This document shows, one piece after another, positions 24,185 to 36,500 of a stretch of DNA of 64,000 bases (the stretch's first letter is position 1; each line of letters starts with the position of its first letter). The DNA is from Saussurea involucrata (Eukaryota; Streptophyta; Magnoliopsida; Asterales; Asteraceae): positions 9,118,501 through 9,182,500 of the forward strand of contig CM066315.1 in assembly GCA_033807775.1 (NCBI GenBank), given 5' to 3'. The position numbers and the translations under genes were made by a program. The notes beneath the pieces are model-generated. The model did no database searches. It was given only the letters and a program-made list of their open reading frames with translations, and was not told where the DNA came from.

Positions 24185-26174
24185 GTAAGCAATTCATTTA
24201 AATTCTTCATTTTAGTAGTAGAAGTGTTCTTAGAAGATTTTGATGGGTTTTGAGTAAATTGTGATGATTATAAGAATATGAGTTTTAGGATATGTTAAGA
24301 TAAGTGTATTAAACATATCTGCAAATTGGCATAAACAATCATAGAGAAAAACTGCAAATTCTGGGTTTAAGATTGAACAGAGTGGACTGAGACTTGGATG
24401 AACATCATCGAAGTCGCAACCTTGAGTTGCGACATTCATAGTTGTCGCAGTGGGCGGTTGCGATTTGGTAGTGGAGTCGCAATAGACCGTTGCGACTTGG
24501 AGTTGGAGTCGCAACCGTTGATTGCGACTTGGTACTGTAGTCGCAACCGTGGACTGCGACTTGAGGTGGAATCGCAATGGTGAGTTGCGACTTGGGGTGA
24601 AATCGCAACAGTTGGTTGTGATCTGGAATTGGAATCGCAATAGTTGACTGCGATTTCAGTCCATTGCGACTTGAGATATAATTTTTAGAAATTAAGGATT
24701 TTCAGTTGTAGAGGGTTCTGTTTTGGAAAATTAATATCAGTATATGTAAACTGAATAATACAGTAAGCTGTGGTAGTGAAGAAAGGAGTCTTACGAGTTA
24801 AAAAGGCCTAAAAGGAGTGATAACGCATCAGGTGAGTTTATTCAACTCTCTTTAAAAATTCAGTAATTAATCTTGAATTAGATGCTTTATATGTATGCAT
24901 GAATATGTTTTATGTGGATTGGATTAAATTAGAGATAAGCTAAGAGGGCGATTAAAAGTTGTGTTATGTGAATTTCCATACTAAAACTTCTATGATGAGT
25001 TAGCTATAAAGTTGATGAGCTAATATTTATTATTACTCTTATATGCTAAGATGGATTATCTACTATATGCATTTTGCTATATGATTATGAACTCTAAATA
25101 TGATTTGAAGCTTTATTGAGATAAACTATAAAGATCCATCCATGAGTTCAAAAATATAGACTAACAACTGATATATATATATATATATATATATTAACTC
25201 TCGTGTTAAATTACTATGAGGGGATAGTTAAGAAAGTTGATGAACAGGAATTATTCATATTCCTCATAATGAGCATGATTATCTGCTATATGCGATATGT
25301 TAGATGATTATGAACTCTAAATGTGATTGAGAAGCCAAATTAAGATATATTATAAATGCCTATCTATGAGTTCGAAAATATAGATAACTATTGAGATGGT
25401 GATCCCCGTATCAGATTTCAGAGAAGGGGTAATAAAGAGATTGAGATGTGGAGTAATAATATTCTTTATTTTATATATAGAATATGTTCAGAGAAATGAT
25501 ACATTCTATGCTGGACGCATATAGTAGTATCGATTGTATTATATTATGTGCTATGTGCTTTTACTAAAATAGGCACCCGGTCTTCGGGGGCACTTGAGTA
25601 CGGTATAATGGGAACCGATTACTCGCCATAGACCAAAGGGGTGTAATTTTAGTAATTGGGTGAACCTCGAACCATCGTGAGTCCCGATTGAGTATCGCGA
25701 TATTATAATCCCATTGGGACCATTGATGCAGAGGTGGAATGTGGAATAGGCAGATTTTGATTTGTAATTCCCATTTCGATTTATGGAAGATCAGAGATTT
25801 CCATTGTTTTCGGGAAGATCAGAGATTTCCCTGTGATGAGAGGAAGATTAGAGATAGGCATAAAGTAATTTGTAATCTCTACTTCCTGATTAAGAAATAG
25901 GCAAGTTTTGACTTGTAATTTCTTGTGTGTGAATATTGGTTGTGAATCTGGAATGATTCAGAGTTAATTCTTATTTTGTTGTTACGATTAAATGAGTTAG
26001 TCGTAGGAATGGGAGTGGAGTAGATTCCCCGATTTGGAAAGGAGTTGTCGTACGGTAAGATGGGTGAGAACAGATTTGAGTTATCTGTTCATATTTTAAT
26101 TATTAAATTTTATTTTGATTTGAGTATTCTCACTAGGCAAAAGCCTAATGTTTCAAGTTGAATCTTCTTACCAG
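24185..26174 (+). other. predicted two-intron leader in G4 5' LTR
   Basis: Intron 1 24185-24763, mini-exon 24764-24831 (68 nt), intron 2 24832-26174 with hairpin TAGGC/GCCTA (26134-26147) and branch point CCTAAT, acceptor TTCTTACCAG. Same in the 3' LTR (intron 2 31335-32670). Confidence 0.45.
24412..24672. repeat. GTCGCAA/TTGCGAC inverted array in G4 LTR
   Basis: About seven head-to-head pairs of GTCGCAA and TTGCGAC (or ATCGCAA/TTGCGAT) separated by 8-12 bases, so each pair can form a small hairpin. The same array is at 30915-31175. Confidence 0.9.
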
Positions 26175-26461
26175 GTACAAGCTCCGGGAAGTAGCGGGAA
26201 CGAGAGGAGAGAACTTTTGGAGAGATTCAGACTTAGAGATAACAAAGGATCTAGTTATTCTTTGAAGTATTTGGGACAGTTGTTTAGATAATTCGATTAA
26301 TCTGATTGTTATGAGGTGATTAGATTAATAAGTTATTTAAGTAATGTCAATTGTATATAGAAACCTTTCATTTGATCCTCAGGCTATATAAGTTTGAAAG
26401 TTTTTGATCATAACTGGTGGAAATTTCAAGGTTTAAATTGACTCTGTTTTAGGGTGTTTTA

Positions 26462-29400
26462 GTATGGTATCAGAGCACTAGTTTAAGCGAACTAAGTATA
26501 CTGATGAGATACTTAGACTTAAACTGAGACGTAGTAGGTTATGATATGTGAGATATGGGTAGAAGTGTTAAGACGGGATAGCCTTAGAGTTAACGGAAAT
26601 ACGTGAAATTAGTGCTATGACAATGATAATGGGGATTCTCTTGTATGATATGTTCACAATTTCAATTAGCTACTGTTATTATGAATATATTGTTACACGA
26701 GCATGTCTATTTCTGAATTGTTACAGTGACTAACGATCGGTAAAGTACGTTTTGTATGTATGTAAGTGCGTAACCATTTCTCGTGGTTATCTCTTTAAGT
26801 TATAGTAAAGTAATGGTGAAATCGTCACCAAGGTCCTTTAGAGGACAGAGCAGTATATGATTGGAGGTTTGAAGGACAACCTGGAATTGGTAGGACTCAT
26901 GAAAGTCTGCCAAGGCAACCTTTAATAGGTGATTTGATAGGTGCAGAGATAGAGTATGAGATGATTGATTAATACAGAATTAGTATGACATGGTTGAGTA
27001 TGGGAGCCATGTAATGCAGATGTAGCAATTATTATAAGGCCGAGAGGGCGATTTCGGGTCGGAAGTAAAGTGTCAATGATAAGTTATGTAAGTAAAGCGA
27101 TTGACCTTGTTTGAGTAAAATAGCCTTCATTTGCGAGTAAATTCTGGGCACGATGTTTTAATGTGTGTTACATGAGTTTTCTTGATTGCAAATCAAATGC
27201 ATAAATAACAGTTTTATTCAAAGATGAATTAGTATGTGCAAGTATTTATTTAAAGAAAAAGGGCAATTTCAATTACGCTACCTAACGAAATTTTGGGGCT
27301 TAGTAACTTGCAAAATACTTCTTACTTTACATAAAAAGTTGTATGATAGTAAATAGGTCGAGAAAGTGTTGATCAGTAAACTTTTTATAACCAACAAAAT
27401 TATTGATTTGATGATGTCATATAAAAGAGTGTGAGAAACGACTAGTTTACACTATGTCAGTAAATTTTAAACTTTTGTCGTATGAAAAGATCTTCATCTA
27501 AGATATTACTGTTGTAACAACATTTTTGGTTGAGAAAGATTGAGTTTTACGAAAATTGTAGACAAACGGTTTTGAGATCGTTGTAAAGAACATGGGAGTT
27601 ATGAAAATGGTTGAGGCGTGTGTGCTCACGTTGTTTCGAATATTGTTTATTTAAATGAGAAAAGTGTGGATTGAGTTATTTATTATATTGTCAAGCATGA
27701 AGGCTATGAACTCACTAGGTCGTAGAGTATTACGCTTTAAGCTAAGAAAGAACTCCAAGAGTGGAGAGGTGTGGATAAATCTTGGGAGAAAGTTTGAGGT
27801 TTTGGTAATTATATTCAAATGAGAGATGAGCAGTGGGAAAATTGAAAATGAACTTTAGTAACATTAATACGAGGGTCTGTACCCTTGTTCGATGATTAGT
27901 AATACAGTTGCCGAGGGTCGGCTGTTGCGACTACGGTTGTGTCTGGAGGAAGAATTAGATTCAGGGTTAAGGAAGTATTGAGATGTCAAGTTTTGACTTT
28001 GAAGGCGAGAGTTGTGTAAGGTGTACGAGGCCTTTTGTCTGTTACTGGGTACGGTCTAGATACGTCCCACGTATGCCGTGCGAGTAGGAACAAAACCGTG
28101 AGCGATACCGGTATGCTGTTATGCAGAGGGTATGCGCAAAGTGGATTTTAGTGTGTGTAACACAATTGGGGAATTGTGAATGTTTTGAGAGTGATAAGCT
28201 TTTATTTTGGGGTCGATGGCCAATTAAGGGATTAATAAGGTAATGATTTTGAGTAAAGAGGCATTTTTGGTTTACGTAACCGTGTGAGTGACACGTGTTT
28301 AACCAAACGTTTGTTTTGACCTTAAAGGCCTGATTAATATTCAAATGAGTCTTTTGAATGTTTGACAGTTTAGTGATTCGAGATGGAGTATTGGATGTGT
28401 TATACGCTTAACTGCATTGTATTTGAACCAGTGACAGTTTAAGTGTTAGTCTTAGGTGTAAAGACTGTTTGATATTTACTTAGTATCTTTAGAACTAATG
28501 AATTTGGGCATATTATATACATTGTGGAATATGAAAAAGAGTTGCATTTACGTGTACTTGCAAATGATTTGACTTCATTGGGAAAGTAGCAATGAAGGGG
28601 TCGTAAGATTATCACGTCTCTGAGTGTATGTTGCATAATGTGAGTTAGATGTATTTATTTGCATGAGTTGATATTGATAAATAATCTTTAAATCCTTTGA
28701 GTAGATGACTCGGTTTTGGATTCAGTTAAGTCTTAAGAACTTTGAACCGATTTGATAAGCTTGGCGTAGGCTTGGGGTTGAACTTGCATAATCGGTGTTG
28801 AAAATTTAAGTTTATATAACGTAAATGCATTGGTTATCCTTTTGGGATCATGTATGAATGTTAAGTTTTAATTAAGAGCTTAAAAGTTGAAGGATCACCT
28901 TGTGGGATTGTTAGAACAGTGAAGGACTGTTGCTTTCAGATAAGTGTTTACTTACGATGTGGAAGATTTATAAAAGATGAAATACTAGAGATGAACAAAG
29001 GGAGTGTATAGATTGTGTTGATCTGTGAGGAATTGTACTCTGTCTATGCAACATATTGGAATCACAGAGAGCTAGTAAGAACGAATAAGTTCAAGATTAA
29101 TTAGAAAATTTTGAGTAATAGTTCAACTAAAGTTGGGGAGGAGATATTTAGTGATATAGACTCGGGTAATTGGACGAGAAAACAGGATCATAAAATTAAA
29201 TAGGTATGAATGGCTATGAGAGACATGGTCTGTGGTAAATGTTATGAGGGGGGGAGGTATGAACGAGTAGTGGCATTAATTGCCAAGATGCATGTATCAT
29301 CTAGTATGAGACGTGATGTTAGAAAGAGGAAGTATCCGAATGGAAGATTTGGGAATTCCGGTTGGAGAGTATTATTTGTTAATAAAGATTGATAGAACAT

Positions 29401-30324
29401 GTGGTTTGTAAGATAACTTGGTAATATGACTTATATCGAAATAGAATGTCGGAGCAGTGGTGAGTGTATCCAAAGAAATTTTGATGGTATGAGTTGCCAA
29501 TTAAGTTGTATTGTGAATCACTGGAAGTTTAATAAAGATGATGAGTATGTAGGTCAATGTGGTGTAGCGAAGGCAAGATTGTTAAGGAATATAAGTTGCT
29601 CCTTATGTGTGAAAGAAATGTACGAGAAATTATTAGTTGAAGATCTAAGAATGGTAATAACTTTGATCGGTAATGTCGTTCCAAGATAACTTAGTTGAAT
29701 ATTTGAAGTTAGAGATCTTGGTGAAACTGTTATGTTTTGTAAGGAGAAAATACTATCGGTATGTGGAAAGTTAGAAGAAAGAAACATATAATATTCCATA
29801 CTAACGTGGGGAAACAAGGATAGAAAGATCGGACTTAAGAATATAACCACATTGCAAGTTCAATAAGAGTTATCATTTATGATGTTCAATACTTTGGTGC
29901 GTGGTTGTATTGTGGTTGTACGATGAGATAGTGATGTGAGGAAGTAATAGTATATATATTGAAGAAATGTGTAAGTCGTGGAAGTACTAATGGACTGCCG
30001 TGGTTGTTGAAGTATTTAATAGTATCATGTATGCTTAATTTTACAGTGTACGTAAAATTTCAGATAGTACATGTTAATATTATTTTGAAACCTGGAAAGT
30101 GAGTTGTGATAATGATGCGGTGTGGAAGAACCGGAGGTAATTTTTGGAAAGATCGGTTAGAAAGCTACGTAGTGGTAATGAGATAGCTATGTTGAAAGTA
30201 CAGTGGAAACCATAGAGGTACTAATGTAATTTTAGAGTCAGAAGAGAGTATGAGGGTTAGATATCCTCATTTGTTTACCTGGCTTTGATTTCAGGGACGA
30301 AATCATTTTCAAGTTGGGGAGTAT
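26462..30324 (+). other. G4 internal domain, non-coding
   Basis: No convincing gene on either strand. It contains the conserved post-PBS block at about 26620-26700 with palindrome TAGCTA (26667-26672), the motif GGCTATGAACTCACTAGGTC near 27703 (also in G3 near 34632), and the PPT (30311-30324). A short frame at 29426-29689 is not recognised and is probably chance. Confidence 0.7.
26465..26476 (+). other. G4 primer-binding site
   Basis: TGGTATCAGAGC three bases after the LTR end, complementary to initiator tRNA-Met. Confidence 0.92.
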
Positions 30325-32957
30325 TGTAACATCCCAAATTTTCGTTGTATAAGGTTGTGAATTACAAATTAACTCGGGGTTAAGTTTGTAATTGTTTATA
30401 AGTGTTGCTTGAGATAGATTTTCATTTGTAGGGTTGGTTGTGCAATTCCTTGAAAGTTAGAGGTTTACTTGGTAAGAGTCCTATGACTCATGTTTTATCA
30501 AGGTTGAGGTGTCATCAATTAAGGCATATAAGACTAATTGTGAGTGTGAGATTTTGTGTTTTGGTGTGTGTGTTGCGGTTTGAGAAAAGAAAACCGAGAG
30601 AGAGATAGAGATAGAGAAATCGAGCAAAGAGAAGGAGAAGGAATAGCATAAATCATTCAATCTGTTGTGGGTTTGAAGAATCATAAGGTAAGCAATTCAT
30701 TTAAATTCTTCATTTTAGTAGTAAAAGTGTTCTTAGAAGATTTTGATGGGTTTTGAGTAAATTGTGATGATTATAAGAATATGAGTTTTAGGATATGTTA
30801 AGATAAGTGTATTAAACATATCTGCAAATTGGCATAAACAATCATAGAGAAAAACTGCAAATTTTGGGTTTAAGATTGAACAGAGTGGACTGAGACTTGG
30901 ATGAACATCATCGAAGTCGCAACCTTGAGTTGCGACATTCATAGTTGTCGGAGTGGGCAGTTGCGATTTGGTAGTGGAGTCGCAATAGACCGTTGCGACT
31001 TGGAGTTGGAGTCGCAACCGTTGATTGCGACTTGGTACTGTAGTCGCAACCGTGGACTGCGACTTGAGGTGGAATCGCAATGGTGAGTTGCGACTTGGGG
31101 TGAAATCGCAACAGTTGGTTGCGATCTGGAATTGGAATCGCAATAGTTGACTGCGATTTCAGTCCATTGCGACTTGAGATGTAATTTTTAGAAATTAAGG
31201 ATTTTCAGTTGTAGAGGGTTCTGTTTTGGAAAATTAATATCAGTATATGTAAACTGAATAATACAGTAAGCTGTGGTAGTGAAGAAAGGAGCCTTACGAG
31301 TTAAAAAGGCCTAAAAGGAGTGATAACGCATCAGGTGAGTTTATTCAACTCTCTTTAAAAATTCAGTAATTAATCTTGAATTAGATGCTTTATATGTATG
31401 CATGAATATGTTTTATGTGGATTGGATTAAATTAGAGATAAGCCAAGAGGGCGATTAAAAGTTGTGTTATGTGAATTTCCATACTAAAACTTCTATGATG
31501 AGTTAGCTATAAAGTTGATGAGCTAATATTTATTATTACTCTTATATGCTAAGATGGATTATCTACTATATGCATTTTGCTATATGATTATGAACTCTAA
31601 ATATGATTTGAAGCTTTATTGAGATAAACTATAAAGATCCATCCATGAGTTCAAAAATATAGACTAACAACTGATATATATATATATATATTAACTCTCG
31701 TGTTAAATTACTATGAGGGGATAGTTAAAAAGTTGATGAACAGGAATTATTCATATTCCTTATAATGAGCATGATTATCTGCTATATGTGATATGTTAGA
31801 TGATTATGAACTCTAAATGTGATTGAGAAGCCAAATTAAGATATATTATAAATGCCTATCTATGAGTTCGAAAATATAGATAACTATTGAGATGGTGATC
31901 CCCGTATCAGATTTCAGAGAAGGGGTAATAAAGAGATTGAGATGTGGAGTAATAATATTCTTTATTTTATATATAGAATATGTTCAGAGAAATGATACAT
32001 TCTATGCTGGACGCATATAGTAGTATCGATTGTATTATATTATGTGCTATGTGCTTTTACTAAAATAGGCACCCGGTCTTCGGGGGCACTTGAGTACGGT
32101 ATAATGGGAACCGATTACTCGCCATGGACCAAAGGGGTGTAATTTTAGTAATTGGGTGAACCTCGAACCATCGTGAGTCCCGATTGAGTATCGCGATATT
32201 ATAATCCCATTGGGACCATTGATGCAGAGGTGGAATGTGGAATAGGCAGATTTTGATTTGTAATTCCCATTTCGATTTATGGAAGATCAGAGATTTCCAT
32301 TGTTTTCGGGAAGATCAGAGATTTCCCTGTGATGAGAGGAAGATTAGAGATAGGCATAAAGTAATTTGTAATCTCTACTTCCTGATTAAGAAATAGGCAA
32401 GTTTTGACTTGTAATTTCTTGTGTGTGAATATTGGTTGTGAATCTGGAATGATTCAGAGTTAATTCTTATTTTGTTGTTACGATTAAATGAGTTAGTCGT
32501 AGGAATGGGAGTGGAGTAGATTCCCCGATTTGGAAAGGAGTTGTCGTACGGTAAGATGGGTGAGAACAGGTTTGAGTTATCTGTTCATATTTTAATTATT
32601 AAATTTTATTTTGATTTGAGTATTCTCACTAGGCAAAAGCCTAATGTTTCAAGTTGAATCTTCTTACCAGGTACAAGCTCCGAGAAGTAGCGGGAACGAG
32701 AGGAGAGAACTTTTGGAGAGATTCAGACTTAGAGAAAACAAAGGATCTAGTTATTCTTTGAAGTCTTTGGGACAGTTGTTTAGATAATTCGATTAATCTG
32801 ATTGTTATGAGGTGATTAGATTAATAAGTTATTTAAGTAATGTCAATTGTATATAGAAACCTTTCATTTGATCCTCAGGCTATATAAGTTTGAAAGTTTT
32901 TGATCAAAACTGGTGGAAATTTCAAGGTTTAAATTGACTCTGTTTTAGGGTGTTTTA
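30325..32957 (+). repeat. G4 3' LTR
   Basis: Copy of 23822-26461 with a shorter TA tract near 31675, a few substitutions, and the same splice-like and hairpin signals (donor 31335, acceptor ending 32670). Confidence 0.92.
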
Positions 32958-33352
32958 TAAATAGTCTATGCCACTGTGTACACCCTTGTTGAGTATATGT
33001 TGATGTGTTACTGTTTTGAAATGAAACGTTTTTCTTAAATGGCTTGTGGATACGTTTAGAGGGAATTCACTAGACCTCATGGTCTAACCCTTGCTTTTCA
33101 AAAACTAAAACCATTTTCAGGTGATAGTCGTGTTTGGGATTTCATCTGGCGATGATGGAAGTGTGTGGCGTTGTAGAAGAGCTAGAGCCTAGCGAAGACT
33201 TGTAGATTTCGTCGGGCTTCCTGTAGCATCTCAGTTGTGGGTGTGTTATCCGTTGCGAACTTAGAGTTTAAGTAGCATTAATTGTATACTTTGGGACCAA
33301 TTTTGGTTGTATTGTTACAAGTTTTATTTTAGTGAAATTGGGTTGTTACAAA

Positions 33353-33364
33353 TGGTATCAGAGC
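33353..33364 (+). other. G3 primer-binding site
   Basis: TGGTATCAGAGC two bases after the LTR end TTGTTACA. Confidence 0.92.
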
Positions 33365-33517
33365 CATAGTTTAAGGGATTTAGGTGACCGGATGGGCCTA
33401 AACTTAAACTGTGGGGTAGAGTGAGACACAACTGAGATATAGGAAGCCATTAAGAAAGACCTTAATCATAGAATATCTTGACAATGGTAGTGAGAACCCT
33501 CATGTAAGGTAAATTCA

Positions 33518-33540
33518 AATAGCATCTGGCCAATGCTATT
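33518..33540 (+). ncRNA. TGGCCA-loop hairpin in G3 (dimerisation-like)
   Basis: Perfect 8-bp stem AATAGCAT/ATGCTATT closing a 7-nt loop CTGGCCA that contains the self-complementary hexamer TGGCCA. It lies about 154 nt past the primer-binding site. This is the best-preserved of the aligned hairpins. Confidence 0.6.
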
Positions 33541-36500
33541 ATGGACCTACAGGTGCATGGGTGTAATCAATCACTATTGTCGGGATGAGTGGTGAGTGTG
33601 GCAGTATGTAGAAGGTTCTAACCTTGTGTTTGATAGCAAAGAGTTGATGTGTCATGAAAGAGATCCCTTGTGATGGGATGTTTGCAACTTCTAGAGGAAG
33701 TGTTGTCTGGAATGTTAATGAGTTGTCTAGATGTAAACTCTCTAGGATAGGAAGTGAGAATTATGTTAGCCTCTTGAAACCTTTAATTCAAGATCAAGTT
33801 AGGGAATCTAGTCTTGGATTCCTTAGTCAAGCGGTTTAGTGGCAAGGTTAATGATTGCAAAAGAGCAGTGTTGTTTTGTGGTATGCATGTAAGAGCGGTC
33901 GATCAGTGGGCTGTGAAGCACTTGTACTTCAAGTTGTAGCATAAGTAAGGAAGCGGTTGTTGGTTATAGTATGGTACCAGTGAAAAGTTAAAGTGAGTGC
34001 AACGGTTGACTTAGTTAGAGTGAATAGCCTTCCTTTGCATATTAAATTCCATGCATTTTGTTGTTAAACGTATTATACGAGATTCTTTCATGTTAAAAAG
34101 CATGTACGTGCATGATATGTTTTCTTGTTTTGGGAAATGAGTGACGCGTGCGTGCGTGTTTTCTTTAAAGTAAAAGACAAACTTGTTTTCCTTATACGAT
34201 AAAGCTTTGAACTTAGTGATTTACGAATTATTTCACGTTTTTTTCTTGTGGAGAGAATCTTCGTTACGAAAATATTGAAAACATTTTATTGCGAGGTTTG
34301 TTTTACAAACAAAATGAGTACTGACTCGTTATTTTCATGTAAACGAGTATTGGAGTTGACAGGCCCACTTTGGGTAAGTGATTTCGTTCGGAAACTCTCC
34401 GGTCGTATGAGGAAGGGTCTCATTGGAGACAACCGTAGTGTCGGCACCGATTTGGATGGACAAGATTACGATTTATCGTAAGAGTAACTGTGAGCGGTCC
34501 TTGCGGTCGTTGTGTTTTACTATTCATCTTGAGTAATGTTGTTTCATGCATACTCAAACTCGTTTTATAATTTTGCATCTATTTCTTAAAAGTGTGCAAA
34601 ATGATTTCAATCGTTGTGTCATTGTGCCTGAAGGCTATGAACTCACTAGGTCGGGAAGGGTATCACGATTGAGGTCAAGGAAAGGCTTTGGGAGTTGAAT
34701 TGTTAGTTGAATAATATGTGGTCAAGTTATGACCTTAGTGTTTCCGTTAGAGTAAGTGGGTGAATACCGGGAGTCTTGGACAGTGAATTCGGAATGTTGG
34801 TATGAGTGTAGTTTGAACTATTGTCGGGTTATGTGAGAATAGTTTTAATCGCGGTAAAGTTCAAATGGTCAAAGTGTTTCTGTTGGTGGAATAGTAATCA
34901 GTAGCGTTACGTTACTTAATGTAATGTTTTTGGTTTTGAGATGGAATACTGAGTTGGTTTAGTAATTAGATCTTGAGCTAAGAAAGATCTTGTGTTTGTT
35001 TTCTCTCAAGTGGGAACGGTGGGGTATAAGTTGGTTATGATGCGTTGAATGAAGTGGGTTCTGTTAGGAATCCTAGATTGTCAGGGAGGAATGGAATTAT
35101 CATCACGTAGTCCCTTGGCATAGAAGGTTACGACTGTTTAACATGTCTCAAATTAGGGGTGATGTCAGGAGATTAAAACGTGAGAGTGAACCCGTTGGGT
35201 GTGAACGAGTGAGGTCGTTCGAGAATGTGCTAATGATATGGTATAGGAACACCTTGTGAGGGCACTGGGGGAAACGAAAGACCACCAATGTGGATGTGAG
35301 GTCCATTGAGGTCTTGATGATTCGCTTGTGCGTAAGGTGTCTAGCACAGCGGAGATAAATTGCGAGGAGTTAACGAGGAACGAGGACTTGTTCGGGGATT
35401 TAGGAGAAATAGATTCTTTCGAGAATCCTTGTCTGTCGTGAGGCGACTGGACAATTGCATGTCGATTGTCGATGGCGAATCAATGATCGTTTTGTTGGAT
35501 AGTCGTCGGGAGGTTGGTATTGGAGAAGTAACTATATTGTGGTTATCTTGTTGAGTTTTCTTACAAAGATGTAAGAAGTTGTTTGGAGAAAGGTAGGTAT
35601 CCGACGTGACGTTTGACCACCTTGTGTGAGTGTACAAAAGTAAGAGATCGTGATTGCTTAAGTGATTTTCTTATGGGGTATGATGACCCATATAAGAACG
35701 AAAGGTTAGGGTAATCGAAGCGGGTGTGCCTTGAGTAGTTGACCTTGTCATGTGGTTCGTTTAAACTCGGGAAGGGCAAAGTCGAGCAACGTTTTGGCTT
35801 CGTTTGAAATTGCGTTATGGGCGGCATGAAAGAAGTAACATCTTCTGCGTATGTAAAGGCATCATGTCAGCTTGTTGCAATGTGGTCGCTAGGCGACGGT
35901 GTTTGAGAGTTAGGAACTCTTGGTAGTTCTTGGTGCTAAGTACTTCATGAGGACTTGGCTAAAGGTTATGATTGATGAATTTAGAGAAACCGTTCTTTTG
36001 GACTGTAGCGGTGTGTGTTGGGCGTTCTGTGTAAGCACGAGAGAAAATGATGACGGTATGACAGATCAAGTATAGACAGGATTGTAGTAGGAAGATGTCG
36101 TGGGACACTGGAAAGGCGGGCTATGATTAAAGAACGATTATTTGAAGAGTATGAGGAAAGGAATCTTTGTGGATGCCATGGTTAAAGAGTTGAGAGAGCT
36201 ACTTTCATGCGACCAATCTAAAACTGGCTCGTGTTAGCGAACCATTCTTTTAAAGCATCTTTAGTGTATCAAGCTAGAAAGGAAACAAGTGGTCGGATGT
36301 AGTGCCCTGGTTGAGAGACCTTTGGATTAGATTTGGTATTGTCGGAAAAATGTTTCACGTGAGCGTGTCGTTCAGTATACGATTAGTTGGAATAGTTTGA
36401 GTGAACTTGGTCACTCCTCCTTGTGGGAGGGCAAGCGAATTTTGGTGGTAGTGGAACCGTTCGGTGGAATTGGGAGAAGGATATAATTGTGTATAGAATA

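Larger units (their letters stand above)
23822..26461 (+). repeat. G4 5' LTR
   Basis: Donor-like AAG/GTAAGC at 24185, CG-rich inverted array 24412-24672, predicted mini-exon 24764-24831, CAG/GTGAGTT donor at 24832, hairpin/branch point 26134-26147, acceptor TTACCAG ending 26174. A possible TATA (TATAAG) lies at 23894. Confidence 0.9.
23822..32957 (+). mobile_element. G4: large LTR retrotransposon without gag-pol (LARD-like)
   Basis: A complete 9136-bp element between TSDs TAAAT (23817-23821, 32958-32962). The empty site is visible in the right G3 LTR near 38684. LTRs are 23822-26461 (2640 bp) and 30325-32957 (2633 bp), nearly identical. Ends are TGTAACATCCC and GGGTGTTTTA, so the 3' end lacks the usual TTACA. 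The internal domain 26462-30324 (3.86 kb) has no frame above 100 codons and no gag, RT or integrase motif. The GGGACGAAATCAT block before the PPT is shared with G1 and points to chromovirus-type helpers. Confidence 0.92.
22771..33120 (+). other. predicted two-intron leader in G3 LTR
   Basis: Donor 1 CCAAG/GTAAAC at 22771, acceptor 1 AATTCAG at 23351, mini-exon 23352-23408 (57 nt), donor 2 TAAG/GTGAGTT at 23409, branch point TCTAAC in the hairpin at 33071-33086, acceptor 2 TTTTCAG at 33120 (G4 lies in between). In the uninterrupted right LTR, intron 2 is 38305-38845 (541 bp). Predicted by eye. Confidence 0.45.
22501..33350 (+). repeat. G3 middle LTR, split by G4
   Basis: LTR sequence at 22501-23821 and 32963-33350, 1709 bp after removing G4 and one TSD. 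TATA-like TATAAAAAG at 22619-22627. It has four copies of a 30-bp unit (GAGTTGCCGTGCCTGGC core) at about 23697-23817; the right LTR has three. The hairpin/branch-point module is at 33071-33086 and the acceptor-like TTTTCAG ends at 33120. A primer-binding site follows, so it serves as 5' LTR of the intact unit. Confidence 0.9.

Noticed and set aside
24230..24640. 136-codon minus frame, copied at 30733-31143
   Set aside because: Shadow of the GTCGCAA dyad array in the two G4 LTRs, giving periodic SRN/QVAT words.
29426..29689. 87-codon plus frame in the G4 internal domain with several Cys
   Set aside because: No family resemblance, no counterpart in G3 or G1; probably chance.
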